A stretch of DNA of 64,000 nucleotides from Paraburkholderia domus (lineage in GTDB: Bacteria; Pseudomonadota; Gammaproteobacteria; Burkholderiales; Burkholderiaceae). Both the position numbers and the translations under genes were made by a program. Under the pieces are notes generated by a model that saw only the letters and a program-made list of their open reading frames with translations, was not told the origin of the DNA and did not search any database. Of the stretch, positions 1 through 8,635 are shown in pieces (within the stretch, counting starts at the first letter, position 1; each line of letters begins with the position of its first letter). The DNA lies in assembly GCF_905220705.1 (NCBI RefSeq), contig NZ_CAJNAT010000001.1, forward strand, positions 682,001 through 746,000. The letters run 5' to 3'.

Positions 1-789
1 CGCACTCCGGGTATCAGTGAGGGTGGCGGTCGCGTACTTACTGTCGACTGTGAACGCTGCGAGCTCTAGTTCATTGGTCGGATGGAAAAAACAGCCCGGA
101 CGGTGGTGGCCGTATCGCAGCCGCTTGTTTTCGGCCTGCTGCTCCTGCGTGAGCGGAACGGTTTCCTGTCGGGCACGCTCTCTCACACGGAAGGTCAGTT
201 TGGCATCCAGGATGGTGACGTGTGCGGGCTGACTCTCTTTGTCGCCCTGAGACAGCCGGTATCCCGCTGCAGACAGTGTTTCGAACAGGAGATTCAGCAG
301 CAGAAGAACGCGCTGGACATTCTGCGGTGACACCGCGATACGCATGAGCCCGGCCCCATCGCAGTATGGCCAGTCACGTGAATCGCGTGGCTTCCCGCTC
401 AGCTTCTTCTCAATCCTTCTGACGAGCGGAAGGCACTCTTCAATCGATTTGCGCAGCTCAACGGCCGGCACCTGGGGCGCATCGGCTTCGTCTTCGTCGA
501 TGCGGGCTTGCGCCCGCCGGGCAAGGTCGTCGTCGCGCTCATCTCTGTAGACCGTGCGGCGGTAACTCGTCGCCCCCTTTGAAGCCGGCAACGCGGGCTT
601 TTCCACGGTCTTGCCGGCAGCGAGTTTTGCCCAGTGCCCCACAGGTGGAACCGGAATGTCCAGGCCTACGCATATCTTCCGCAGCCCGACATCCGAGATG
701 CCGTACCTTTTCGACACCTTGGTGACGGGTTCCGCCCAGACTTCCTCGTAGAGTTTCTGGCGGTCAAAGTCCTGATGAACGCGGGGCAT
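1..789 (-). CDS. Conserved hypothetical protein, 3' end beyond the window
   Basis: The frame is open from an ATG at 789 down to the window edge, giving 263 residues with no stop. The N-terminus has a run KLYEEVWAEPVTKVSKRYGI followed by a segment reading SDVGLRKICVGLDIPVPP, then a GHWAKLAAGK segment. I recognise this as the start of a widespread uncharacterised proteobacterial family whose opening resembles a helix-turn-helix. The middle (about residues 75-120) is charged and probably helical. Nothing shows an enzymatic role. The gene is read away from the rest of the window, and its 3' end and length cannot be judged here. The family assignment is from memory of the motif. Confidence 0.8.
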   Translation of the reverse strand, partial: MPRVHQDFDRQKLYEEVWAEPVTKVSKRYGISDVGLRKICVGLDIPVPPVGHWAKLAAGKTVEKPALPASKGATSYRRTVYRDERDDDLARRAQARIDEDEADAPQVPAVELRKSIEECLPLVRRIEKKLSGKPRDSRDWPYCDGAGLMRIAVSPQNVQRVLLLLNLLFETLSAAGYRLSQGDKESQPAHVTILDAKLTFRVRERARQETVPLTQEQQAENKRLRYGHHRPGCFFHPTNELELAAFTVDSKYATATLTDTRSA

Positions 790-952
790 ACAGGCCACTC
801 CGTATTCGAACGAAAAAAGCCGAAGCGCGGAAGGCACCGCCCGGCAAAGCAACATTGCTTGTGCACGCTTCGCGCCAACCTGTTTTGGCTTAGAGAGTCT
901 TCAGTGGCGAACAACTGCAAGAGCGCGGCGTACAGATGAAGTGAACAGAGCA

Positions 953-1159
953 TCAGTAGCGATGCGGCGGGGGCGGCCGACGATGTGGAGGCGGCCGATG
1001 ATGATGGTGCCTGAGCGGCGGTAGCAGTCTGCACCTGCGAACAAGATGTCCATGTAGCCAGACACGCTGACATTCCATGCGCGGACGCGCATTGGCTTCA
1101 GTCGGCAGAGCAAAAACCGTGGTTGTGACCAACAAAGTGGCCGGTATGCCTTTGTACAT
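953..1159 (-). CDS. Small secreted His/Pro-rich protein
   Basis: This is a 68-residue reading frame. Residues 1-24 look like a Sec signal peptide: basic start, a hydrophobic ATLLVTTTVFAL core and a small-residue end. The mature part is short and ends in a run rich in histidine, arginine and proline, a composition seen in small exported proteins of Burkholderia that might bind metal or cell-wall polymer. GGGAGA lies just 5' of the ATG, rather close to it. A longer frame upstream (to 1264) lacks a signal sequence. Function is unknown, and overlapping frames on the same strand make this call uncertain. Confidence 0.45.
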   Translation of the reverse strand: MYKGIPATLLVTTTVFALPTEANARPRMECQRVWLHGHLVRRCRLLPPLRHHHHRPPPHRRPPPPHRY

Positions 1160-1868
1160 AAATCTCCCATGTTGCAGTCGACAGTCGCGCCGACATTGAC
1201 CGGGCGGCTGTTCTGTGCACCTACGCAGACTGACAGCCGATGCAAACAGTTCCCGTGCGTGCAACTAGGGGCCTTCTCTCTTGCGAAGGTCCCCAGCCGC
1301 GTGGCAGTTACATCCACACCTCGATGCTAGGCTGCTCGAACTCCGCGCGAATCAGTCTCTGTCGTGTGCTCGACCGTGGTGTGCTTGCTCAATAGCTTGC
1401 CGCGGCGATTGGCGTCCCATCAAACGCCCGCCGCAAGTGCATGCCATACAAATCCAGTCGTTTCAGTGATTTACCCGGCTTGCTGGTGAGTTGTCCACAG
1501 CCTTGCAAACAGATTGTGTGGACAACTCGACGACCCCGTGCGCGGGATGGCACTGCACTTGCCGGCGAACTGATGCTCTGAGACCGCTTTCTCGAGGCGA
1601 TGCTTTGGCGAAACCGCCAGGCGCGCGTTCTCGCCTCGTGCCGACACAGCATGGGTCGCGTTACCTTGAGTTCAAGGCTTCACTGCTTTCGCGACGCTGC
1701 TCACTGCCAGTGTGCCGATGGGGCAGACGATGGGCTGGAGCAGGACAGCCACCAACGCGGCGCTGTCCGTCGGGCTGCTTGTTTCCGGGTTTGCCGCCTA
1801 ACCGACAACAACGCCGCTCGAGCGGCAGGCGTACACCTGGGGATGGGTCGAGCTGCGCGTACCAACAG
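1160..1868. other. Stretch without a convincing gene
   Basis: Short frames exist on both strands, but none has coding character or a plausible ribosome site. It holds the inverted repeat at 1488-1528. Its right part leads into the imuB relic, so it may be degraded sequence from a former imu operon or a mobile element. Confidence 0.4.
1488..1528. repeat. 12-bp perfect inverted repeat with DnaA-box-like arms
   Basis: GAGTTGTCCACA at 1488-1499 is repeated inverted as TGTGGACAACTC at 1517-1528, with a 17-base spacer. Each arm contains TTGTCCACA, one mismatch from the DnaA box TTATCCACA. There is no T-run, so it is not a simple terminator. It could be a protein-binding site or a recombination end. 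Confidence 0.6.
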
Positions 1869-2015
1869 GTTTGGTGGTTTGATGGCGAACCGTTGACTCG
1901 CAACAATTTCGCCGTGCAAGGAAACGACCCGGATTGTTTCCGGATTTACCGCGTACGCGTGGGTAGCCGCGCTTTGGCAACGGGCCGACATTTCTTCCAC
2001 GGCTTGCTCGGATGA
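1869..2015 (+). pseudogene. imuB: Relic of an imuB 3' end
   Basis: Translated from about 1869 this stretch gives VWWFDGEPLTRNNFAVQGND and then an FRIYRVRVGSR segment, ending in HFFHGLLG and a TGA. This matches, residue for residue in many places, the C-terminus of the intact ImuB at 8565-10034, which reads AGWFDGELVTRDYFVAQGED and ends FLHGLFG. The sequence GGATGACTCG at the end also mirrors the imuB-dnaE2 junction. Upstream the similarity fades, and no polymerase-like domain can be read. It is a decayed second copy, probably from an earlier imu operon or a recombination event. Confidence 0.75.
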
Positions 2016-2197
2016 CTCGACGTCTCTGTCAGAGTTCGGCAGAATCTTTATCGTGGCAAAGTACACGTTGTCGAGGCGAGCTAGCGGTGATAAACCTCGG
2101 GACTGTGGCCGGTCCGCAATGTTCATCCATCGCCTCCATAATTCGATTACTTTTCTCATTCATCGACACGCATGACCAATCCTTTGGGCCGCCGGAC

Positions 2198-3643
2198 ATG
2201 AAAACCATTCCTTTACACGAAAACAAGAAGATTCAGGAATTTTTTGACCTGATTGGTTCCGGAAGCGCCGTGTACAACCAAGCCACCTTTAGCTTTTTGG
2301 CGGTTCGAGAACCCGATAATTCTGGGCTCGCGTTGATGCAGGGCCACGTTGTGCTTTCAACCGGAATCGGTGCACCGCCTTTAATCGAAGTCAAGACACC
2401 ATCAATCTGTGCGTGCTCTATGCGTCTTGCGGACCTAGATGTCGACGCTCGGCAGTTACTCGATAGATTATTTCATTTCGGCATCGCCACTCCGTTGGGC
2501 AACCTCAAGTATGGCGCAGTGCCCGAAAGGTCGGACATGACGCTGTCCGCCTATGTTGAGCGATTTCCACCGGAACCAAGTGCGAAGCAGGCGCACCCAC
2601 TAACTCTACGCGTCTCGTTCGACGGGTTTCGCTTTACCAACCAGCAAGCGGAGTTCTTGAATGACCTTCGCGCAGCGGATACTCCGTACGATTCGGTTGT
2701 CGAGCTCGCGGCCGAACTAGGGCTGCGCTCGCTCCGATGGGATATGTGTTCGCTCGACGTCTCAGCCCTTCCACTTGTCGCGGTTGACTCAAGCCGGACG
2801 ATAATCGGCGGGAGGGTGACGCTCGCTCTACTTGCAGCTCATGGAATCGACAGAGATTCAGCAAAGCTGGGTTATCGAGTCCTGGCCGCTGACGGGAAGA
2901 TAGTTACGCGAAAATCAATGGCAGGCCAGGAGTTGACGTGGCATGCATTCGAAACCGGCCTTGTGGGGGAAGTTTCGGTTGCAGTTCCGACCGGCGCCAT
3001 TGTTCAATGCTTCGCTTCTTATGAGGGGAAGTCGTTGCATCAGGACTGGATTGTCGACCCCGCAGTAGTAGCCAACACGCGACGCGTTGCGCATGAAACG
3101 TTCGATGATGGGCTTTCGGGAGTAAAGAAATATCTCTTCGACCCGAAGCAACTAAAGCAGAACGCCAAGCAGTTCGAATGGGGAGTTGCTAATCTCTTTT
3201 ACATGCTGGGCTTCGCAGTGAATCCGATGGTCGGCCCGCTCACTGAGGACGGCCCCGACGTTCTCGCTACAACCCCCTCCGGCGACTTCCTTGTTATCGA
3301 ATGCACGACAGGTAGCATCGACAAAGACGGAAAGATGTCGAAGCTACTTTCGCGAACGTCGGATTTGGCAGAGAGATTGCAGGATGCTGGCCACTCGGAC
3401 CGGAAGTGCCTTCCCATAATGGTCACATCGTTGCCACGAGAGGCGGTCACCGACCTATCCCAGGCCGCAGAGAAGGGTGTTCTGGTATTGACTGTTGAGA
3501 GTTTGGAGAGGCTTGTCGACGACACCGTGGCCACGCGCAATGCTAACGACCTCTTTCACGAGTACTGGCTGGCCACTAGGCCGCCAGAGATTTCTTTGTC
3601 TGGTGATATGGGCGCCTTGGCAACTGGTCAGTGGGACTACTAA
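2198..3643 (+). CDS. PD-(D/E)XK-like protein of unknown specificity
   Basis: This 481-residue protein has an N-terminal half with no family I recognise. The C-terminal part resembles a restriction-endonuclease-like fold: a helix FEWGVANLFYMLGF (about 327-340), then GPDVLA (Asp354) and a strand FLVIECTTG (Glu368). In this variant the usual ExK is ExT (Glu368-Cys-Thr370), a pattern I associate with some uncharacterised nuclease-like families. The reading frame stays open upstream to 2012, but the first 62 codons run over the imuB relic, so the ATG at 2198 is preferred. It is a lone gene converging on the KAP NTPase. It may be a defence nuclease, which is inferred. Confidence 0.7.
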   Translation: MKTIPLHENKKIQEFFDLIGSGSAVYNQATFSFLAVREPDNSGLALMQGHVVLSTGIGAPPLIEVKTPSICACSMRLADLDVDARQLLDRLFHFGIATPLGNLKYGAVPERSDMTLSAYVERFPPEPSAKQAHPLTLRVSFDGFRFTNQQAEFLNDLRAADTPYDSVVELAAELGLRSLRWDMCSLDVSALPLVAVDSSRTIIGGRVTLALLAAHGIDRDSAKLGYRVLAADGKIVTRKSMAGQELTWHAFETGLVGEVSVAVPTGAIVQCFASYEGKSLHQDWIVDPAVVANTRRVAHETFDDGLSGVKKYLFDPKQLKQNAKQFEWGVANLFYMLGFAVNPMVGPLTEDGPDVLATTPSGDFLVIECTTGSIDKDGKMSKLLSRTSDLAERLQDAGHSDRKCLPIMVTSLPREAVTDLSQAAEKGVLVLTVESLERLVDDTVATRNANDLFHEYWLATRPPEISLSGDMGALATGQWDY

Positions 3644-4121
3644 AGCCTGTTTGCACCAAGATTCGCAAAACTAGAAGAGTACCCTGAGGTTGATGGTCAT
3701 GACGGCGCTTGCGTGCTCGTACCTTCAGGAACGAGATGATGACGCTTCATCTGCCTACAATGAAACTCCGTACGCACTGCTCTATGTCGTTGGCGCGGGC
3801 ATGCTGCTAACTCCGGAACCGGAGAATTTTTGTTTTCAATGCACGCCGGCGAAACGACTCGCATCTGGCTGAAGATGAACTGCGGCCGGTGCCGCGCGCT
3901 CGAGCGCGCCGACCTCTGTGAGCACTCCCGACGGGTAACGACCGGACTAGACGGCAGGCCACGATGAAGCGCGAGTCCTCGGCCTTGTCAGCACGTCCTT
4001 TGAATTCCGACATTTGAATTGAAGCCACCGAAGCGGCCGTCTCCGCCTCACAGATAATGTGAGGCGATGAGATATCAGGCCCGAGGGTTTTGCAGTCCTT
4101 CGCGAGCGCGAACTGCTTTGC
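3644..4121. other. 478 bases between convergent genes, no supported gene
   Basis: Only short frames occur, for example 3690-3872 (+) and 3807-4028 (-), with no ribosome site or recognisable motif. A 42-residue frame starting near 3839 on the plus strand has a CGRCRALERADLCEHS segment, possibly a scrap of a zinc-binding protein, but it is too short to call. Confidence 0.4.
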
Positions 4122-6836
4122 TCATGAGTCATCTGGCACAGGTCGTAAAGTAGACGGCAGGGCTTCGAGAAACGCCTTCGGCAAGTCTGGCGCCGCGATG
4201 AATCTAGCGGCAAATTCATTTGCGTCCAACACACCAGAGGTCAACATTTCGATGAAGCGTTTGTCCGATGCGAGTCCTATAACGAGTTGTCTTCCCAATG
4301 CAGCATAGGCCGCGTTGTCGACTAAATCAGACAGCACGTCAAAGCGCCGCAGACCAGACAGCACGTCACAGTACACCAACACATCGGATGGCGCTCGAAC
4401 TGCGTTACCCTGCATCGTTTGAACATAGGCCTGCTGACCCGATATAGCGGTATTGCTAAACTTGCCAGGCACCATTGACTCCTTTTCCAGACCAAGATAA
4501 GTCGCCATGCAAAAGACGAATTTGCAAGCGAGTTGATTCTGGCTCTGCGCAGCGGCGATATAGGTAAAAAGGCTTGCGTTTCTCGTGAGGGTTCTGAGCG
4601 TTGGTAGCGAGTGGTCAGGAAATTCGCGAATCAACACGGAAATTGCGGACGCGGCGACGTCAATATTTGGAGGCTGAACGGTCGGATTTTCGTTCAGTAT
4701 AAGTGCAACTCTCTGCGCCACCGAAGATATGACCGCTTTAACGACCGGTTCACCTTTGTCATGAACAAGTTGCTTAAGCAGAGCCAGAGCGGAGGCCGAG
4801 AAAAAGTGGTGGTCCAGACCACCGCTTACCCACTCAATAAGTGTTTCGTCACCTTGCTCAGATGAGCATGCCTGCAACGCCCACGTTTGGTCGTTCTTCT
4901 GGAAGCATTGGACCACCTCGGCCCACTGCGCTGGCGAGACTGGAAGCGTGAACTTGAATCCAGTCTGTTCGATGTATTCGCGTATATTCTTTCTTGCGAG
5001 CAACGAGATGAGATTGTCTTTCCACTTCTCCCAGAGGGAACCATACCCATTGCCATCTTGCTCGCCCGACGCTTTCATCCCCGCCAGCAACTTTACAAGC
5101 ACACTTGCTGACCTCGCATCATTCGCGACAATGGCGAGGAACGCATCAATTCCTGAGACGAGATTGTCGTTCCTCAGATGTAACGATGACATCTCCGAAA
5201 GCGTCTGACAGGCGGCCTCAACGAGATGCCGTCGCAAGCTCGCCGGGATAAAAAGCGATTTGGAGCTGTCTGCCTTTTCTTCGTTACAGAGCGGAGCTAG
5301 GGCGCACAGAAATTGAAACAATCTCTCCTGCTGCGACCCAAGCTTTTTCAGGTCGCTCCGGATGTACTTGTCCAGAACATATCGCCCACTTGGCGTACGC
5401 TTCAGCAATTCCCGCAATTGTTTTCCATCGCCAGCATCCAGTACCTTTTCAATCTCTGGACTGATGGTGAGGTAGGAAGCGTCATCCAGGCTCGACGCCC
5501 GATAGTGCAGCATTGCGAACACATCGTTGAGCCTCTCCAATGGCAAAATACGGGCTACAACGTCTGGTGGTTGGCATGTATTGACGTCGAGTTTTGACGC
5601 ACACAGTTCGTAGGCTGCAAGGCAGGATAGTGGAACTGCATCATCCCACTCAACTTTGGCCGCGACGAGCCTGTTTACGAAAATGACCATCGCTCGAGGC
5701 GTCATGAGTCCAGGAGGCGGAAGCTCCTCGTACAACCTGAGAATCTCGTCATGGTCCCCGGTATCGTCTTTCCCGAACACCTCCTCCAAAAGTCCTGCCA
5801 AGTAGTTTTTCCATGAGTGAAGAAGTGACGGCGGGACACTGAAGCTCACCTGGAAAATCTTGTCGAAGTTTGAAAGGCGTGAGTCCGGGACAGGTCGACG
5901 GTTTTCGTCGCGCTCTGAAGTTCGGGAACTCGCCAGTGGCACAACCACCCATAGTCTTTTGAACCACGGCTCTGCGGCGAAGCTTGGGTTATCCAGAAAG
6001 GACCGTAGCAGTGTCCATATGTCTGACGCTTCCTTTTCGTCGATGCGGTCCAGATTGTCGACCACAATCACCAAACGGCGCGTTTCTTTCTTAAGGACGT
6101 CACCCAGCAGCGTGCCGAAAGCCGCTTGGAATTCAATCGAGGTTGGTTCCGCCTCCTCTATGGCTTCTGTCGTTTCAGCATTGGCGGCCCGCCTCACAAG
6201 AAGGTTGAGTATCCGGCCGGATGAGAAATACAGTAGACCAGTCAAGAAGAGCCATGCGGCGGCAGCAAATGAAAACTTGGCCCCCACATCCCAATCCCGC
6301 TGCGCATCACTCAAAGCGCCGAACGCGGTTGGTGCAACGATACCAAGCGCGATTAGCCCTCCGATAGTGAGTTTCGAAACATCGTCGAAGTTAGGGCGGA
6401 CTGTCTTGCTCGACACCTTCAGCCGCTTGCTCAGTTTGGCTAGTTCACGTTCCCAACTTCCACCGCTTGCTATATCGTTGGTGAATTCAATCCAGTTCGC
6501 GCCCGATAACTTCATAAGCAATGACGTCATAAAGGCGCGTCGCAGTGGGTCGCCGACATGCACCCAGGCATCGTATTGAAATACTATGGTCGAGCGTTCC
6601 TCTGCTAGTCCAGTCGCGTGTGCCTCGGTCTCGCTTTGCTCAAGCAATTTCGTGAGCATCCCCACGACCGTAGATTTACCACTTCCCCAAATTCCGTCGA
6701 GTTTGATGCTCTTTCCGCCGTCCGAAGTGAGGATGAGTCTGGAAATCGATTCCGCTAGTTGTTTATGTGCGCCACCAAGACGGTCGTCAAGATGCGGTAC
6801 ATCCGGCAGCAGCTTTGGATAGGTTCTGGGGGGCAT
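4122..6836 (-). CDS. Membrane-anchored KAP-family P-loop NTPase
   Basis: This 904-residue protein carries a Walker A motif GIWGSGKST at 48-56. Its Walker B is the strand RRLVIVVDNLDRID (about 253-266), with the aspartate-rich end typical of STAND/KAP ATPases. Between the two lie two hydrophobic segments (about 157-175 and 188-206), the hallmark of KAP NTPases, whose membrane hairpin is inserted in the P-loop domain. The long C-terminal half looks like an all-helical, repeat-type sensor region, with no motif I can name. KAP proteins occur in phage-exclusion systems (T7 PifA-type) and defence loci, so a membrane-linked defence ATPase is plausible but inferred. No clear ribosome site precedes the chosen ATG. 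Confidence 0.8.
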   Translation of the reverse strand: MPPRTYPKLLPDVPHLDDRLGGAHKQLAESISRLILTSDGGKSIKLDGIWGSGKSTVVGMLTKLLEQSETEAHATGLAEERSTIVFQYDAWVHVGDPLRRAFMTSLLMKLSGANWIEFTNDIASGGSWERELAKLSKRLKVSSKTVRPNFDDVSKLTIGGLIALGIVAPTAFGALSDAQRDWDVGAKFSFAAAAWLFLTGLLYFSSGRILNLLVRRAANAETTEAIEEAEPTSIEFQAAFGTLLGDVLKKETRRLVIVVDNLDRIDEKEASDIWTLLRSFLDNPSFAAEPWFKRLWVVVPLASSRTSERDENRRPVPDSRLSNFDKIFQVSFSVPPSLLHSWKNYLAGLLEEVFGKDDTGDHDEILRLYEELPPPGLMTPRAMVIFVNRLVAAKVEWDDAVPLSCLAAYELCASKLDVNTCQPPDVVARILPLERLNDVFAMLHYRASSLDDASYLTISPEIEKVLDAGDGKQLRELLKRTPSGRYVLDKYIRSDLKKLGSQQERLFQFLCALAPLCNEEKADSSKSLFIPASLRRHLVEAACQTLSEMSSLHLRNDNLVSGIDAFLAIVANDARSASVLVKLLAGMKASGEQDGNGYGSLWEKWKDNLISLLARKNIREYIEQTGFKFTLPVSPAQWAEVVQCFQKNDQTWALQACSSEQGDETLIEWVSGGLDHHFFSASALALLKQLVHDKGEPVVKAVISSVAQRVALILNENPTVQPPNIDVAASAISVLIREFPDHSLPTLRTLTRNASLFTYIAAAQSQNQLACKFVFCMATYLGLEKESMVPGKFSNTAISGQQAYVQTMQGNAVRAPSDVLVYCDVLSGLRRFDVLSDLVDNAAYAALGRQLVIGLASDKRFIEMLTSGVLDANEFAARFIAAPDLPKAFLEALPSTLRPVPDDS

Positions 6837-6959
6837 TTATTTTATGAAATGATACAAATATTATTTGAGCCTGGTGCGTTATGCAGCAAACCGTTGCTCT
6901 TAGTACCGACGCGACCAGGTTGAAGTGGACTCTGAGGCCGGTCTGACGACTGCAAAGGG

Positions 6960-7178
6960 TTATCCGTGGTTGTCGACCCAAGCACGCGCCCAGTCCAGTC
7001 CCGCGAACTGTGCCTCTTCCTCGGTGTCAAAAACAGCGAGTACCCCGGAGGCTTCAATCATCTTCGCGTCGTGGGCGATGGTCCCGCTTCCTGCGTATCG
7101 CTCAGGCGAAAGGATGTCTTCTTGCTGAAGTATGGCGTGACCGAAGATGCGGTATCCCTTGTAGCTTCCCGATTCCAT
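6960..7178 (-). CDS. Small conserved hypothetical protein
   Basis: This 72-residue protein ends in a FAGLDWARAWVDNHG segment. That resembles a family of small Burkholderia proteins with a conserved WARAWID-type C-terminus, probably a compact alpha/beta domain. The ATG overlaps the TGA of the preceding gene by one base (TGATG), so translation is probably coupled. It is the last gene of a three-gene minus-strand operon. Function is unknown. Confidence 0.7.
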   Translation of the reverse strand: MESGSYKGYRIFGHAILQQEDILSPERYAGSGTIAHDAKMIEASGVLAVFDTEEEAQFAGLDWARAWVDNHG

Positions 7179-7525
7179 CAGCGCACGACCTCAACATTCG
7201 AGTCGTGAGCATCAACGCGCAGCACGTTCCCCTCGGGAGTTATCAGACGGGGAATTTCCGACACGTCAGGAGTAACGCGTCGCGTACCGGTACCGGGAGC
7301 ACCCTGCTTCACAGCCAGGTTCGTAGCGGTGGCCGGCGAGCGATGCGCCCGTGTTTTTACGAAATGAGGCACACGCCGCTTCTGCGTAAGCGACTTCGGC
7401 GCGCCTGCACCCTGATGCAATCCATCGCGAGCTTCGGGCGGATTCCAGATTTCTATGTAACGCTCGCCTGCAAACGCGGACGAAGTACACGCGAGTAAAA
7501 GCAACCCGCATCCAACCAGTTTCAC
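7178..7525 (-). CDS. Small secreted protein
   Basis: This 115-residue protein has a signal peptide (MKLVGCGLLLLACTSSAFA, cut near residue 19). The mature part begins GERYIEIWNPPEARDG and is rich in basic and polar residues. It has no enzyme motif. The start is GTG, preceded by a strong AAGGAG ribosome site with good spacing, and the codon overlaps the TAG of the upstream gene by one base. The cysteine inside the hydrophobic core is not in a clear lipobox. It probably acts in the periplasm; the role is unknown. Overlaps on both sides tie it to its neighbours as one operon. Confidence 0.75.
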   Translation of the reverse strand: MKLVGCGLLLLACTSSAFAGERYIEIWNPPEARDGLHQGAGAPKSLTQKRRVPHFVKTRAHRSPATATNLAVKQGAPGTGTRRVTPDVSEIPRLITPEGNVLRVDAHDSNVEVVR

Positions 7526-7839
7526 TATCGTTTCTCCTTGGCGATGCGATTCAGTCTGTCACTGCAGGATACATCCCCTCCGACGCACGACCCGTCGCAA
7601 CCGTCACAGTAGTGGCGGTCGCGCACGGCGCCGTCAACGCGCCAGACATCGGCTTCCGCCGGACTAGCGGTACCCACCGAGCGGCCATTTTCGCACGCAA
7701 AGAACGTCGGCTCTCCCGCCTTGCCGCGGCGAATGGCCTCGTCGATTTCCTGCTCGCCAAAGGCAGATTTTATGTCGGCGACAAACGCCGCAATCTCGGG
7801 CATCGGATGACTGACCGGCTTGCGAACGCGCATATCCAT
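7525..7839 (-). CDS. Conserved hypothetical protein with a Cys-rich end
   Basis: This 104-residue protein starts MDMRVRKPVSHPMPEIAAFV and ends with a cysteine-rich segment (HYCDGCDGSCVGGDVSC), suggesting metal binding or disulphides. I recognise the overall pattern as a small conserved Burkholderia family without assigned function. ATG codons at 7839 and 7833 are both possible. It is the first gene of the minus-strand trio and is divergent from imuA. The LexA box lies 57 bases upstream, so it could also be influenced by LexA; this is inferred. Confidence 0.7.
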   Translation of the reverse strand: MDMRVRKPVSHPMPEIAAFVADIKSAFGEQEIDEAIRRGKAGEPTFFACENGRSVGTASPAEADVWRVDGAVRDRHYCDGCDGSCVGGDVSCSDRLNRIAKEKR

Positions 7840-7895
7840 GAAGTTTCACCCCAAAAAAAGTGTCTGTTCGCCGCTACGGAAATCCGTGTAGGATA

Positions 7896-7911
7896 CTGTA
7901 TATCCATACAG
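7896..7911. promoter_or_regulatory. LexA operator (SOS box)
   Basis: CTGTATATCCATACAG fits the consensus CTGT-N8-ACAG exactly. It sits 16 bases before the imuA start, where a bound repressor would block transcription of imuA-imuB-dnaE2. In proteobacteria carrying this cassette, LexA control is the known mode of regulation. Confidence 0.9.
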
Positions 7912-7927
7912 GCATTTTCGCAATCCA

Positions 7928-8635
7928 ATGACTGTCCCGTCCCCCATTCCGGAAGCAATACACCCGTCCTTGTGGCGGGCGTCGCAGCTTGCGCGGGGCC
8001 GGGGCCGCACGGTGGACACGGGGTATCCGGCGTTGTCCGCAGAACTGCCAGGCGGTGGCTGGCCCGTCGGCGCGCTTGTCGACTTGCTGGTCCAGCAGGC
8101 CGGCGTGGGTGAAATGCGGCTGCTTCGTCCGGCGCTCAGCGAACTGGGCAAGCGGCCGGTCGCGATGGTGCAGCCGCCGCACATTCCCAACGGGCTTGGC
8201 CTCGAGTACATCGGGTTGTCGCCAGAGCAACTGATGCAGATTCGGGCCTCGAAGACGGCGGACGCATTGTGGGCAGCAGAGCAGATTCTGCGCGCCGGCA
8301 GTTGCGGCGCGCTTCTGTTCTGGACGCAATACGTTCAGACCTCGTCGCTGCGTCGGCTGCATCTCGCAGCACAGTCTTCGGAAACGTTGTTCTTCATGGT
8401 CCGCCCACTGGCGTCAGCACAGGATGCCTCTCCAGCAGTTTTACGACTGGCGCTCCAGTCAGAACGCGACGGTCTGACCGTCGACATTACGAAGCGACGA
8501 GGTCCAGCACGCGCAGCGCCTCTGTCCATTCCACTTCAACCAACACCTGTCCTGTTTTCGCACCATGCGCGTATTTCTCGCCGTCCACTTGCCCCGGTTG
8601 CAACTCGAGGTCTTCCGACCAAAGTGGCTGCCTGA
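7928..8635 (+). CDS. imuA: Translesion-synthesis accessory protein ImuA
   Basis: This 235-residue RecA-like protein is the first gene of the damage-inducible mutasome. The segment LPGGGWPVGALVDLL at about 38-52 is the family signature. It is followed by a degenerate P-loop (QQAGVGEM), and the C-terminal tail is short and basic. ImuA supports ImuB and DnaE2 in error-prone replication past lesions. The gene follows a perfect LexA box and overlaps imuB by 71 bases in another frame, so the two are translated from one transcript. Length and order match other beta-proteobacterial cassettes. Confidence 0.92.
   Translation: MTVPSPIPEAIHPSLWRASQLARGRGRTVDTGYPALSAELPGGGWPVGALVDLLVQQAGVGEMRLLRPALSELGKRPVAMVQPPHIPNGLGLEYIGLSPEQLMQIRASKTADALWAAEQILRAGSCGALLFWTQYVQTSSLRRLHLAAQSSETLFFMVRPLASAQDASPAVLRLALQSERDGLTVDITKRRGPARAAPLSIPLQPTPVLFSHHARISRRPLAPVATRGLPTKVAA

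Noticed and set aside
901..1317. Overlapping minus-strand frame across the small His/Pro-rich gene
   Set aside because: It lacks a signal peptide or motif; the shorter frame at 953-1159 is the better candidate.
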